A stretch of DNA of 64,000 bases. Origin: Dastarcus helophoroides (lineage: Eukaryota; Arthropoda; Insecta; Coleoptera; Bothrideridae). The first letter of the stretch is position 1; every line of letters begins with the position of its first letter. Both the position numbers and the translations under genes were made by a program. Below the pieces are notes generated by a model. The model worked only from the letters and a program-made list of their open reading frames with translations. It searched no databases and was not told where the DNA came from. The stretch covers positions 11,208,501 to 11,272,500 of the forward strand of contig CM053329.1 in assembly GCA_028583605.1 (NCBI GenBank), written 5' to 3'. Shown here piece after piece: positions 1 through 10,895 of the stretch.

Positions 1-3000
1 GTCGAACTTTTTTAGAAAAAGGTCACTTTGTAAGTCGACATTTCAAAAAAATTTAAAGACAAACTCAATTTTCATAAAAGAAGTCAACATTTCTAGAAAA
101 ATCTAAGATTAAAAAGTCAGAATGTTGAAAAGTCTAAATTTAGGAGTCAAAATTTTGAAATAAATCGAAATTTTTCAAAAGAAATATTTTGGTAAGTATT
201 TAAAAATAAATTCGAAATTTCCAGAAAAGGTTGATATATCGAAGGACATTTTTTGTAAATCAAAAAAATCTAAAATTTAGAAAAATTCAAAATTTTAAAA
301 GAACCGTGATAGAAGAAAACAATTTTGAGAAAAGTCAGAATACTAAGAAAGTCAAAATTTCGAAATAAGAGGAATTTTTCAAAAAAAAAGGTACCAATTT
401 TCAATCAAAATTTAAAAAAAAAATCGAAATCTTCATAAATTTTGAAGTTAAAAAAATGACAAAAAAAGTATTTTTGTATGTTTTTGAGAAAAAAGACGTC
501 ATCTTTAAATATAGAACCTTAAAAAAATCCGGAAAAACCAACTGAAATTACACAAAAAGATTAACTTTTTGAAAAATTCAAAATTCTGAAAATCGAAATA
601 CACAAAAAATTTTAAAAAAGTCTATAACTTTACAAAATTCATATTTTTAACAAGAGTGAAAATTTCTAGATAAACTTGAAATTAAGGAAAAACTACGAAA
701 CTTTCAAGTCACATATTGAAAAGTCTAAACTTACCGAAATCAAAATTTGAATAAATCAAAATTTCAAAACAAGTTCTAATTTTCAAAGAGCAAATTTTTT
801 TGACAATGTTTTCAAGAAAAGTCGACATTCTCCGAAAAAGCTAAAATTTCCAAAAAATCAGACATTTTTAAAAAATAGTCAAAATCGAAATAAAAAAATC
901 TAAATTTTTGAAAAATTGTCACATTTTAAAAAAGTCGATAGTTTCAACTTAAGTAAAAATTTCGAGAAAAACCGACAAAAAGTAGAAATTTTGAAACGAA
1001 ACTAGAAATTCTAAATTTCAAAAAGTACTTTTTTAAAAGAGTCAAAATTTCGCAAAAAAACTTAAAATTTAGAAAAAATCAAATTTTCGAAAAAGGTCAA
1101 TTTCAATAAGTCAAAATTTTGAGAATAAGCCGAAATTTATTGAAAAAATACTTTTTTAAAAAGAGTTAAGATTTCGCAAAAAAATCTAAATATTAGAAAA
1201 AATCAAATTTTTGAAAAAGATTTGTTTCAACAAAAGTAAAAACTCTGAGAAAAAGTCGAAATTTTCATCAAAAACAATCTAAATATTTAGTCAGAATTTC
1301 GATAGAGTCGGAAGTTTAAGAAGGTACTATTTTAGAGTTAAAATCTCGCAAAAAGAATTTAAATTCCAGAAAAAATCATATTTTGAAAACAGCTCAATTT
1401 CAACATTTTCGAAATAAATAAAATGGCAAAAAAAAGTTTTTGGAAGTCATTGAGTAGAAGTCGACATTTTAAAGACTCGAATTTTTCAAAACACGTTACA
1501 ATTTTCAACAAAAACCGGTTGTTTTTGTAAAAAACCGAATTTTACAAAAATATTCGCAATTACGAGAAAAAGTCGAAATTCAAACTTTGAAAACACACAT
1601 TTTTAAAAAATACTCAAAATTTCGAGGAGAAAATCTAAAATTTAGCAAATTTTCAAAAGAAGTCAATTTCAACATAAGTAAACATTTTAAGAAACTGGAG
1701 AAATTAAAAATAGTCGAAAATTTCAAAAATAAGTTTTTAACATAAAGTCGAGATTTTAGAAGTCGATTTTTTTAGAACCAGTGAAAATTTTAAACAAAGC
1801 CGAAATATTTAAAAATATTTGAAAACATTCGAAATTACGAGAAAAAGTCGAACTTTTAAAAAAGTCGGAATCCAAAATTTTGAAAAACACATTTTTAAGA
1901 AATAGTCAAAATTTCGCCGACAAAATCCACATTTTCGATAAAATCAAATTCTCAAAAGCAGTAAATTTCAACAAAAGTAAAAATTTTAAGAAACGGTCAA
2001 AATTTTAAAAAAGTCGAAAATTTCAAAAATGTTGAAATTAAAAATAAGTTTTTTAAGAAAAAGTCGAGATTTTAGAAGTCGATTTTTTCAAAACAAATGA
2101 AAATTTTAAACAAAGCTGCATTTTTCAAAAATAGAGACGAATTTTACAAAAACATTCCAAATTATAAGAAAAAGTCGAATTTAAAAAAAAAATTGAATCC
2201 AAAATTTGAAAAAACACATTTATGACAAATAGTCAAAATTCGTGGGGAAAATCTAAATTTTAGATAAAATCAAATTCCCAAAAAAGTCAATTTCCATAAA
2301 AGTAATAATTTTAAGAAACTGTCAAAATTTAAAAAGAGTCGTAAATTTTAAAAATGTTGAAATTAAAAATAAGTTTTTTAAGAAAAAGTCGAGATTTTAG
2401 AAGTCGATTTTTTCAAAACAAGTGAAAATTTTGAACAAAGCTGAATTTTTCAAAAATAGAGACGAATTTTACAAAAACATTTGAAATTACGAGAAAAAGT
2501 CGAATTTAAAAAAAAATCTGAATCCAAAATTTGAAAAATCACATTTTTAGTAAATAGTCAAAATTTCGTGGAGTAAAATCTAAACTTTAGATAAAATCAA
2601 ATTCTCGAAAGAAGTCAAGATTTTAGAAGTCGATTTTTTCAAAACGAGTGAATATTTTGACCAAAGTCGAATTTTTCAAAAATAGAGACGAATTATACAG
2701 AAACATTCGAAATTACGAGAAAAAGTAGAATTTTTAAAAAAGTCGGAATCCTAAATTTAAAAAAACACATTTTTAAAAAATAGTCAACATTTCTTGGCGA
2801 AAATCTAAATTTTAGATAAAATCAAATTCTCAAAAAGTCAATTTCAATAAAAGTAATCATTTTAAGAAACAGTCAAAATTTAAAAAAAGTCGTAAATTTG
2901 AAAAATGTTTAAATTAAAAATAAGTTTTTGAAGAAAAAGTCAAGATTTTAGAAGTCAGTTTTTTCAAAACAAGTGGAAATTTTAAACAAAGCCGAATTTT

Positions 3001-3490
3001 TCAAAAATAGAGACGAATTTTGCAAAAACAGTCGAAAATACGAGAGAAAGACAAATTTATGAAAAAAAAAAACTTGGAATTCTAAATTTGAAAAAACACA
3101 TTATTAAAGTATAGTCAAAATTTCTCTAATAATGTCCAAGTTTTGGAAAAAATCAAATTTTTAAAGAAGTTGACGTTTCCAACATAATTAAAAATTTCAA
3201 GAAAAAACACGAAATTTTAAAAAGTCGAAATTGAAAAAAAAAGTACAAATTTTCAGTCAGAATTTCGACAGAAAGCGAAAAGTGTCAACTCCGCGATCTA
3301 GCTTTTCGAAAAAAATCTAAATTTTAAAAAAACATCCCAATTTATTAATAAATTCGAAATTTAAAAAAAATGACAACAGCGTTTTGGTAAGTTTTTGAGA
3401 AAAAGTTCCGAGTTTTAAAAGAAAGCCTAAATTTGCAAAAAAAGTCGAAATTGTAAAAAAGTCGAAATTGTAAAAAGGTCGAAATTTTCA
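1..3490. repeat. A-rich degenerate satellite block 1
   Basis: The whole stretch consists of variable phrases such as AAAAAGTCGAAATTTT and TCAAAATTTTGAAAAA, A-rich on the plus strand. No frame has coding character. Part of it has a longer period: the phrase GAGATTTTAGAAGTCGATTT or close variants starts near 1,750, 2,066, 2,391, 2,616 and 2,941, giving a unit of about 320 bp with one shortened copy. The segment about 220-890 is colinear with 11,765-12,480. Confidence 0.85.
1480..3060 (+). repeat. Tandem array, about 320-bp unit
   Basis: Five copies of a unit with the recurrent landmarks AGAAGTCGATTTTTTCAAAA, AATAGAGACGAATTTTAC, CGAAATTACGAGAAAAAGTC and TAAGTTTTTTAAGAAAAAGTC. Landmark starts are spaced about 316, 325, 226 and 325 bp. 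The copies are diverged by substitutions and A-run indels, so this is an old local expansion within the A-rich block. Confidence 0.7.
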
Positions 3491-3532
3491 AAAAACTATT
3501 CAATTAAATTATTTAAAATTTATTAAAAAAAA

Positions 3533-3757
3533 CGATTAAACTTTATTAGCGATTAAAAAGCAACAGATATTAAAAATTCCACAATGTTTCAATAAATATT
3601 TGCTAACACCGGACCAGGTTTCGCGTTACTGGAAATATTTATTGAAAGATTGTGGAATTTTTAATATATGTTGCTTTTTAATCGTTCATAGAGTTTAATA
3701 GTTATGAATATTAAACACTTCCACGAAGCAAGTGTTCAAAATGTCTAGTTAATAAAA
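3533..3757 (+). mobile_element. Foldback/MITE-like element, copy 1
   Basis: The left arm (about 3,533-3,603, containing CGATTAAAAAGCAACA and ATTAAAAATTCCACAATGTT) is matched in inverted orientation by the right arm (about 3,634-3,712). They enclose a loop containing ACACCGGACCAGGTTTCGCG. It codes for nothing. A second copy in reverse orientation lies at 48,174-48,327 and a short relative at about 63,170-63,250. The right end probably extends to about 3,757, because the copy at 48 kb stays alignable to there. The superfamily is unknown; the copy at 48 kb has an unusually long apparent target duplication. Confidence 0.75.
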
Positions 3758-4479
3758 ATCAAAATTTTGAGAAGCCAAATTTCCTTCGCAATGCAGAAGC
3801 AGGACATCCTAGGTCCTTGGGGTATTAACTAGTAATCACGAGCGTCATCGATGCAGCAACAAGAAAACAAATACCTAAACAAACAAACACATTTCATCAA
3901 CATCGGCATTATTTATTCAAGATCAAGGAAATATCAAGATTGTATTTAATAGCAGCAGTCACGCTGACCTAAATATAGCTAGCCATAGACGGCTGACCTC
4001 GCCGTTTCCCTCCGTTGGCCGCCCACACCCTTCAAAAAACCACAATAATTCTAACGTAATGGCGCAACTTGAGATTGATAAATGTCGGTGGGGGTCGGTC
4101 GAACGCGAATGAGAGAAAGAAGGAGTCCCAGAAGCAACCATTTCAGGCCCACGCAAACATAAAAAAACTGCAGGCCTGCGGCAATCAAAAGCAGATAGCG
4201 AAATTCCCGGAGATCGTTTACATTTTTCGACAGTTTCCGTTATTTCTGGCAAAACATGTTTGCCTTTTTTATTAGCGTTTTGGTTTATTTGCCTTCCAGT
4301 TTATCTGCCTGTGGCGGCAATAAAACAAACTTTTTGTATATGCTCCTATAGTCATATGCATATGAATATTGATCGAGAACTGTTAGTAAAAGATAGGTCG
4401 TCCATTGGTGTAGGTAGGGGAGGGCATGAGTGGGCCATGCCCACCCTAGAAAAATTGAAATATATATATTGCAACGAAA
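3758..4479. other. Low-repeat interval, no supported gene
   Basis: Mixed-composition sequence without the A-rich phrases. It holds short open frames on both strands (for example 3,959-4,252 minus), but none resembles a known protein or shows convincing splice or start context. A 14-bp perfect palindrome TCATATGCATATGA lies near 4,352. No RNA gene was recognised. Confidence 0.5.
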
Positions 4480-4571
4480 TGTAATTATGGAATTTAGAAT
4501 CTAAGGAACTTTTCTAGAAAGATCTGATAAGGGAAAGCGGCCGCGATAATGAGGCAAACGGCAGATAAACG

Positions 4572-4622
4572 TTCCAGAAGCTTCGGCAAACGATAAGTCT
4601 TATTTGCTGGAATCTTCTAGAA
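4572..4622 (+). promoter_or_regulatory. Two perfect three-unit heat-shock elements
   Basis: TTC-CA-GAA-GC-TTC occupies 4,572-4,584 and GAA-TC-TTC-TA-GAA occupies 4,610-4,622. Both have exact 5-bp periodicity of alternating GAA/TTC units, the binding pattern of heat-shock factor trimers. A further TTCTAGAA dimer lies at 4,512-4,519, preceded by GAA with one extra base of spacing. All lie 16-130 bp upstream of the TATA box, the usual place for such sites. Binding and heat response are inferred, not shown. Confidence 0.6.
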
Positions 4623-4637
4623 CCCGAACCACGGATC

Positions 4638-4677
4638 TATATAAAGGGGTGTCCGATCGGCCTTCCCGCAGTCAGTT
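4638..4677 (+). promoter_or_regulatory. Core promoter: TATA box and initiator
   Basis: TATATAAA at 4,638-4,645 is followed by the arthropod-type initiator TCAGTT at 4,672-4,677, and a second TCAGTG at 4,680. The spacing of about 34-36 bp from TATA to the initiator A is slightly long but acceptable. The downstream AATAAA at 4,761 would give a very short transcript, as expected for an LTR R-U5 region. Confidence 0.6.
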
Positions 4678-4821
4678 AGTCAGTGTAGTTAGTGAGTTAG
4701 TAGTTAGAAGTCAATAAGTGAGTTAATTGTTCCGTTGTAGTGTTCCGAGTTTAGTTTGGAAATAAAGTGTTTTACATTTCACGTGTTAATAATCATTCGA
4801 ACCGATAGCACGCAACAATGT

Positions 4822-5230
4822 TATTGATAAGGATAGTCATTTAAATTTGCTACTTTATCTTATTTGTTTAATATTTCGTCAACACCTATTTGACAAACAT
4901 TTTTTTTTAATAATTTCAACAATTTGATTTCCTTCTCGAAATTTTGACATTAAAATCCAAATTAAAAAAAGTACGTTCCAAATTTTATCTCAAAATTTTA
5001 ATTTACCGATTTCACCTCCAAAGCTTTTGAATATGTTTCTTGAAATTTCATCTTTTATCTAAACATTTTGTCTTTATCCTCGATATTTCGTTTTAAAGTT
5101 TGGTAAAAAAAATGTAAAACTTCTAAAGTCTCATATTTTTTTGAAACGTTGCCTTCTTCTTCTCAAATCTTCCACTCTAATCCCGAAATTTCCATATTTT
5201 TCTAAGAAAATTCAAGGTTTTGAATAAAAT
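4822..5230. repeat. T-rich (inverted) satellite segment
   Basis: The repeat phrases are here in reverse orientation, T-rich on the plus strand (for example CTCGAAATTTTGACATT). They switch to A-rich phrases at about 5,200-5,230. No gene seen. Confidence 0.6.
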
Positions 5231-7033
5231 TCAAATTTGTAAAATAAGGCAAGAATAAATTTCAGAATGTCTTTTAGAAATATCAAAATGGTACTATTTT
5301 CTAATTTTTAATTTTAATAGAAAATCGGAATTTTAAAATAATCGACAATTTGAAATATCAAAACTTTCAAAAAAACCCAATTTTTCGATAGTCCAAATAT
5401 TGAAGAAAAACCACAATTCTCAGTTAAAATCCTTCAAAAATGACCCAAATTTTGAAAAATAAAATTTTGGAAAAAATAAAATTTTCAAAAAGTGACAATT
5501 TTTAAGAAATCCAAATTATAAACGCAGAATCTAAATATCAAATTTCCAAAAAAAACGAAATCTCAAAAAGAAATCGAAATTTTGAGAAATGACATTTAAA
5601 AAAATAAAACGAAATTTTCAAAGATTGAAAAATTGAAGAAAAAGCAAAATTTTCAAAAATTTCAAATTTTAAAAAAATTAAGAAATTCTTCAAAAGGTTG
5701 AAATTGTTAAAAGTCAACATTTTTGGAAAAGTAAAGATCTACAGTCGATATTTTCGAAAAAAAAAAAAAAAACAAATAAAAACTGAAGATAAGGCAAAAT
5801 TTTGAAAAAGTTCCAAATTTTGGAAAAAAAAATTAAATGGAAATTATCAAAAAGTTAAAAAACCCTAGAAAAGTTAACATTTTTGAAAAAGTAAAAATTT
5901 TAAAGTGGACATTTAAAAAAAAGTTAGAATTTTGGAAATAGTCGAAAACGTTGAAGCCACAGTTTTCCATAAAAAGTGAAATTAAAAAAATGTCTGAATT
6001 TTGAAAAATGTCCTAATTTCCATAGAAAGTTAAAATGTTCAAAATAAAAATGAGATTTTCAAAAAACACGGATATTTTGAAAATACATTCAAAAATGTTA
6101 AGAAGTCGACAATTTCAAAATTTTGATATTTAGGAAAAGTGGCGAAATTTTCGAAAAAAGTCGAAAACTCGAAACGGGGGATGTGATTTTTGAAAAACGG
6201 AAATTTTGAAAAAGTGTAAATTTTAGAAAATAAGACGGACTTTTCAAAAAACGGTGAAATTGAAAAAAAAATCAAAATATCAAATTCAATACTAAAGAAA
6301 TAGGTTAAAACTTTGAAAATAAAATGAGACTTTTCCAAAAAAAAGGTTAAATTTTGAAGAAAGTCGAAAATGTTGGAGCTACAATTTTTCATAAAAATTA
6401 GAAATTTGGAAGCGTCGGAATTTTGAAAAATATCAATATTTTCAAAGAAAGTTAAAATTTCCAAAAAACATAGCTGAGATTTTTAAGAAATAACAAAGTT
6501 ATTAAAAAAAAAAAAGAATTTGAAGAAATCCACATCAAAAATTTGAAATTTAGAAAAAATGGCGTAATTTTCAAAAAAATTCGTAAACTCGAAGCGACAG
6601 CTGTTGAGTTTTTGCAAAGAACGAAATTTCTAAAAGTATCAAAATTTTAGAAAATGAGATAATTAAGAAATTAAAAAAAATCAAAAATGCAAATTGAATT
6701 TTCAAAAAATGGTTAACATTTTGAAAAAATGAGAATTTTCGAAAATAGGTAAAATTTTAAAATAAGTCGAAAATGTTAAAGCTACAATTTTTGATAGAAA
6801 GTAGGAATTTCGAAGTGTCAGAATTATGAAAAATGTCAAAAGTCTCATAGAAAGTAACATTTCAAAAAAAACATAAGATTCTTAGAAAACACGGATATTT
6901 TGAAAAAAAAAATCAAATATAAGAAATCGACAACATCAAAAATTGGAAAATTTGAAAAAGTCGCGAACTTTTGAAAAAATTTGTCAACTCGAAACAAAAA
7001 ATGTTGAGATTTTGGGAAAAAAAATTTTGATGA

Positions 7034-7965
7034 AGTCCAAATTTTAAAGTTGTTTAAATTAAAAAAAAGTTTTAAAGTTTAAAATTTAGAAAATAACACG
7101 GAGTTTTCAAAAATAGTTAAAATTACAAAAAAAATTAAACTGAATTTTCAGAAAAAGGTTGGACTTTTGAAAGAAAATGAGAATTTTGAAAATAAAAAGG
7201 TAAAATTTTAAAAAAAGTAGAAGATGTTGAAGTTAGAACTTTCAAAAGTAGACAGATAGATAGTTAAAGTTTCCAAAAATAGTAAAGTTTTTCCAAAAAT
7301 TGAATTTCTAAAAAAATCAACACTTTGAAGAAATCGACAATTTAAAAAATTTTAACATTTGAAGAAATAAAGAAATTTTCCAAAAAATTTGTAATTTTTG
7401 AAAAAATCAAAATTTTGGAAATTGGTCAAGATCTTAAGAAAAATTGAAAAATATTCGGTCAAATTCTTAAAGAAAACGAATTTTTCGAAAAGTTTTCAAA
7501 TTGAAGAAAAACCAAAATTATCTAAAAAGTGTTTAAAGTTTAAAATTTAGAAAATAGCACGGAGTTTTCAAAAAGAGTTAAAATTACAAAAAAAAAATAA
7601 AATGAGTTTTCAGAAAAAAGTTAGACTTTTGAAAGAAAATGAGAATTTTGAAAATAAAAAGGTAAAATTTTGAAAAAAGTAGAAGATGTTGAAGTTAGAA
7701 CTTTCAAAAGTAGACAGATAGATAGTTAAAGTTTCCAAAAATAGTAAAGTTTTTCCAAAAATTAAATTTCTAAAAAAATCAACACTTTGAAGAAATCGAC
7801 ATTTTAAAAAATTTTAATATTTGAAAAAATAAAGAAATTTTCCAAAAAATTCGTAATATTTGAAAAAATCAAAATTTGGAAATTGGTCAAGATCTTAAGT
7901 AAAATTGAAAAATATTCGGTCAAATTCTTAAAGAAAACGAATTTTTCGAAAAGTTTCCAAATTGG
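7034..7965 (+). repeat. 462-bp tandem duplication
   Basis: Two adjacent, nearly identical copies. The landmark TAGACAGATAGATAGTTAAAG starts at 7,249 and again at 7,711, exactly 462 bp apart. Flanking phrases such as ACACGGAGTTTTCAAAAA and CTTTCAAAAGTAGACAG are colinear. High identity compared with the surrounding repeat indicates a recent duplication. Confidence 0.85.
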
Positions 7966-8689
7966 AGAAAAACCAAAATTATCAAAAAATTGCAAATTTT
8001 CAAAAATGGCTCAAATTTTGAAAAGTTCAAATTTTCTAAAAAAAATCAATTTACGAAAGAAGACTGAAAAATTGAAGATAAGGAAAAATTTTTAAAAATT
8101 CCAAATTTTTGGAATTTTAAAAAATCCCAAATTTTTAAAAAGGGACAAAATTTTAAAAAAAATCTTTTTTTAAAATGTCGAAAATTTCATTTGGAAATTT
8201 TTAAAAATAATGAAAATTTTGAACTTTAAAACATTTTCGAAAAAAGTAAAGATTTTCAAAAATAAAAATTCAAGATTTTCAAAAAATTTTAAAAATGATG
8301 AAGTTTTCAGAAAAGTTCAAAGAATAATCAAAAATTTTAAAAATTTGACATTAAAAAAATTTTTTTAAAACTCACTAAGTTTTCAAAAAAAGCGGAATTA
8401 TGTATAAACTCGAAAGTTTAAAAAAAATCTAGTGTGCAAAAATTCAGAATTTTGAAAAATTATAGTTGAAAACTAAAATAGTCAAAAATTTTAAGAATAA
8501 CCCAAATTTTCGAAAAAGTTAGTTTAAAAAAATGTCGAAGTTTTCAAAAACTTTTAAATGTGAAAAAGTCAAAATTTTGGAAAAAGACCAGCTTAGAGAA
8601 AAACTTGACATTTTCCAAAAGAATAAGAATTTTTAAACAGCGTAATTTTCAAACTAATCTAAATTTTGGAAAAAAAAATCTAAACTTCA

Positions 8690-9370
8690 ACAAATAAACA
8701 TTTTTTTTAAAAGTAAAAACTTTGAATTTATCTAAAATTTTGAAAAAGGTAAAATTTTAAAAATGGTCGAACCTTTTTTTAAAAAGTCCATATTTTGAGA
8801 AAAAATCGAAAATTTGAAAAAAGCTAATTTTTCAGAAAAAGTCGAAATTCACAAAAACTTAAAAATTGGAAAAGCTGCAATTTCAAAAAACAAAATATTC
8901 GAAAAATGTCGAAATTATTAGTCAGATTTGTAAAAAACTTTAACAATTAAACATTTTTTTTTAAAGTAAATACTTTGAATTTATCTGAAATTTTGAAAAA
9001 AGGTAAAATTTTAAAAATGGTCGAACCTTTTTTTAAAAAGTCAATATTTTGAGTAAAAATCGAAAATTTGAAAAAAGCTAATTTTTTAGAAAAAGTCGAA
9101 ATTCACAAAAACTTAAAAATTGGAAAAAGCTGCAATTTCAAAAAACAAAGTATTCGAAAAATGTCGAAATTATTAAAAAGTCGGATTTGTAAAAAACTTT
9201 AACAATTAAACATTTTTTTTTAAAAGTAAAAACTTTGAATTTATCTAAAATTTTGAAAAAGGTAAAATTTTAAAAATGGTCGAACCTTTTTTTAAAAAGT
9301 CAATATTTTGAGTAAAAATCGAAACAAAATATTCGAAAAATGTCGAAATTATTAAAAAGTCAGATTTGTA
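8690..9370 (+). repeat. Tandem triplication, about 255-bp unit
   Basis: The phrase GGTCGAACCTTTTTTTAAAA starts at 8,765, 9,019 and 9,278 (spacing 254 and 259 bp), with colinear flanks including TTTGAATTTATCT and GCTAATTTTTCAG. The third copy is internally shortened. Confidence 0.8.
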
Positions 9371-9990
9371 AAAAATTTAATTTTTTAAAGTCAAAAAATA
9401 ACCAAAACTTTCAAGAAAAGTTTTAATTTAAAAAATGTTGAAATTTTTGCGAAAAAGAGGTGAAATATTGAAGTGTTCAAAAATTTCAAAAAGTCGAAAT
9501 TTTGGAAAATGTCCGGCTTCCAAATAACTTGACATTTTCCAAAAATGTGGGAAATTTTAAAAAGCGAAAAGTTAAATGTAACAAAATCATCAAAAAAAGA
9601 TTTCATTTTAAAAATAGTCCAACATTTTTTCAAACAAGTCAAAATTTTTAGAAAAAAATCGAAAGTTTAAAAACAGTTGAATTTTTTAGAAAGAGTCGAA
9701 ATTCATAAAAAGTTAAAATTTCGAGAAAAAGCTTAAAATTGGACTAAGTTAAACTTAAAAAAAAATCGAAAAATGTTAAAATTTTCAAAAATGTCAATTT
9801 CCTTTCAAAATCGAACTTTCCAGAGTAGACATTAAAAAAATATACCGAAATTGGAATCTAAATTTTCAAAAAGTCAAAATTTTCAAGAAAGACGAAATTT
9901 TCGAAAAAATTCGCCATTTTTGAAAAAGGGGAAATTCTTCAACAAAAAAAAAAAAAGAGTCGAAACTTTGTGACGCCGCAATGCTTATGA

Positions 9991-10785
9991 GTCGTCTCTT
10001 TGTCACACGATGTCACACTTTATTGACCCCCTTCCTCCCCCTTAATATGTGACGTAATTTATGGATTTCAGATAAGTTCAACCTCTTAGAAGTTCATTTT
10101 ATTACTAAAATAAATTTTTTATAAGAGGGCCTGCGCTCTGTCTAGGCCAACTCTCCCTCCAAAGAGTAATGGTTAATAGATAGTAAAATCGTTCGTCAAA
10201 GTGAATGTAAAGCTATTATCTGATATAAACTATAAAGTTGGATCGATGTTGCATCGATTATTTATGGTTTTAAAGCGATGCGCTTATTTTTGTTCCGTGA
10301 CATGGTTATTTTGATCGTACATAATGCATTGTGTTCCACCCACCAGAACGCTCCAAAATAGAAGTAATTTACGATGGAAAAAGCGAGTTATTTATGCGTC
10401 ATGTTAGGAGGTCGGGCGGGCGATTGGGCGAGTACGGTACTTTGGATTCCAAGAATGCAGGATGGCAGGATGCGTTCGATACTAAATGAATAAATATTCT
10501 AACAGTCATCGCAGACACGGTTTCTGCATATTAATACGACCGAATGTCTGTCTTATTTCACACGCCACCCATTTATCATCGATGCACCAATTTGAATGCA
10601 TTAAAACGCAGACGGAATATTCGCTAATGTTGCTGATTTGAGAGAGGTGCTGATGCCGGCTAGTCCATGGAGCCAGAAAGATGATAGTGCGTGTCGATTG
10701 GAAACTTCGTTCTTTGGCATCTAGAATTTAATAAGATGAACAAAATATTAAAGAAGGTTTTAAACTCCTTTATCTGTTTTGATAT
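9991..10785. other. Low-repeat island, noncoding
   Basis: Starts abruptly after the A-rich block with GACGCCGCAATGC and contains GC-richer patches, for example the GGTCGGGCGGGCGATTGGGCG area near 10,410. No open frame, RNA gene or splice pattern was recognised. It resembles the other short islands that alternate with the satellite. A cis-regulatory role is possible but unproven. Confidence 0.4.
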
Positions 10786-10895
10786 ATGCTAATGCTATAA
10801 AAGAGAAAGTGTTTGTCAGTCGGTTTGTCCGTGTTTCATGGCTAAATTATTGAAGCAATTTTGACAAAAATTGGTGTAGGCGTTTCTTACAAGGC
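10786..10895 (+). repeat. Fragment of a dispersed insect-type repeat
   Basis: ATGCTATAAAAGAGAAAGTG followed by TTTGTCAGTCGGTTTGTCCG and 'acaaaaattggtgtagg' follows the pattern of a common arthropod dispersed repeat (short unit start, runs of TTTGTCTGTC, then a 'tttcgacgaaatttggt'-like phrase). Similar starts occur at about 15,790, 16,060 and 59,570. The family cannot be named from sequence alone. Confidence 0.4.

Larger units (their letters stand above)
4480..4817 (+). mobile_element. Solo-LTR-like element with its own promoter
   Basis: A 338-bp block begins TGTAATTATGG and ends CGCAACA, the TG...CA ends expected of a retroviral-type long terminal repeat. Inside, in LTR order, are an enhancer-like region with heat-shock elements (4,512-4,622), a TATA box TATATAAA (4,638-4,645), an initiator-like TCAGTT (4,672), and a polyadenylation signal AATAAA (4,761-4,766). 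No internal retrotransposon genes or second LTR follow, so it would be a solo LTR. A clean target duplication is not seen with these ends. AATGT at 4,478-4,482 and 4,817-4,821 would fit only if the element were trimmed to 4,483-4,816. The alternative is a captured heat-shock gene promoter. Confidence 0.5.
5231..9990. repeat. A-rich degenerate satellite block 2
   Basis: Continuous A-rich repeat with phrases GTCGAAAATGTTGAAG, AAAATTTTGAAAAAAG and similar. Long minus-strand open frames here (such as 6,039-6,464) translate to Phe/Ile/Ser/Lys-only strings and are artefacts of T-rich complement. Two internal tandem expansions are listed separately. Confidence 0.85.

Noticed and set aside
3959..4275. 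Overlapping open frames on both strands (97 and 68 codons)
   Set aside because: They overlap on opposite strands, have no recognisable domain, and lie in mixed sequence next to repeats.
4480..4817. Calling this a definite retrotransposon insertion
   Set aside because: TG...CA ends and promoter order fit, but a matching target duplication is absent with those ends and no partner LTR is in the window, so it is kept only as LTR-like.
6039..6464. 141-codon minus-strand open frame
   Set aside because: Composed almost only of Phe, Ile, Leu, Ser, Lys and Asn from the complement of A-rich satellite. No domain, start context or conservation visible. The same applies to the other Phe-rich frames at 4.8-10, 41-48 and 51-56 kb.
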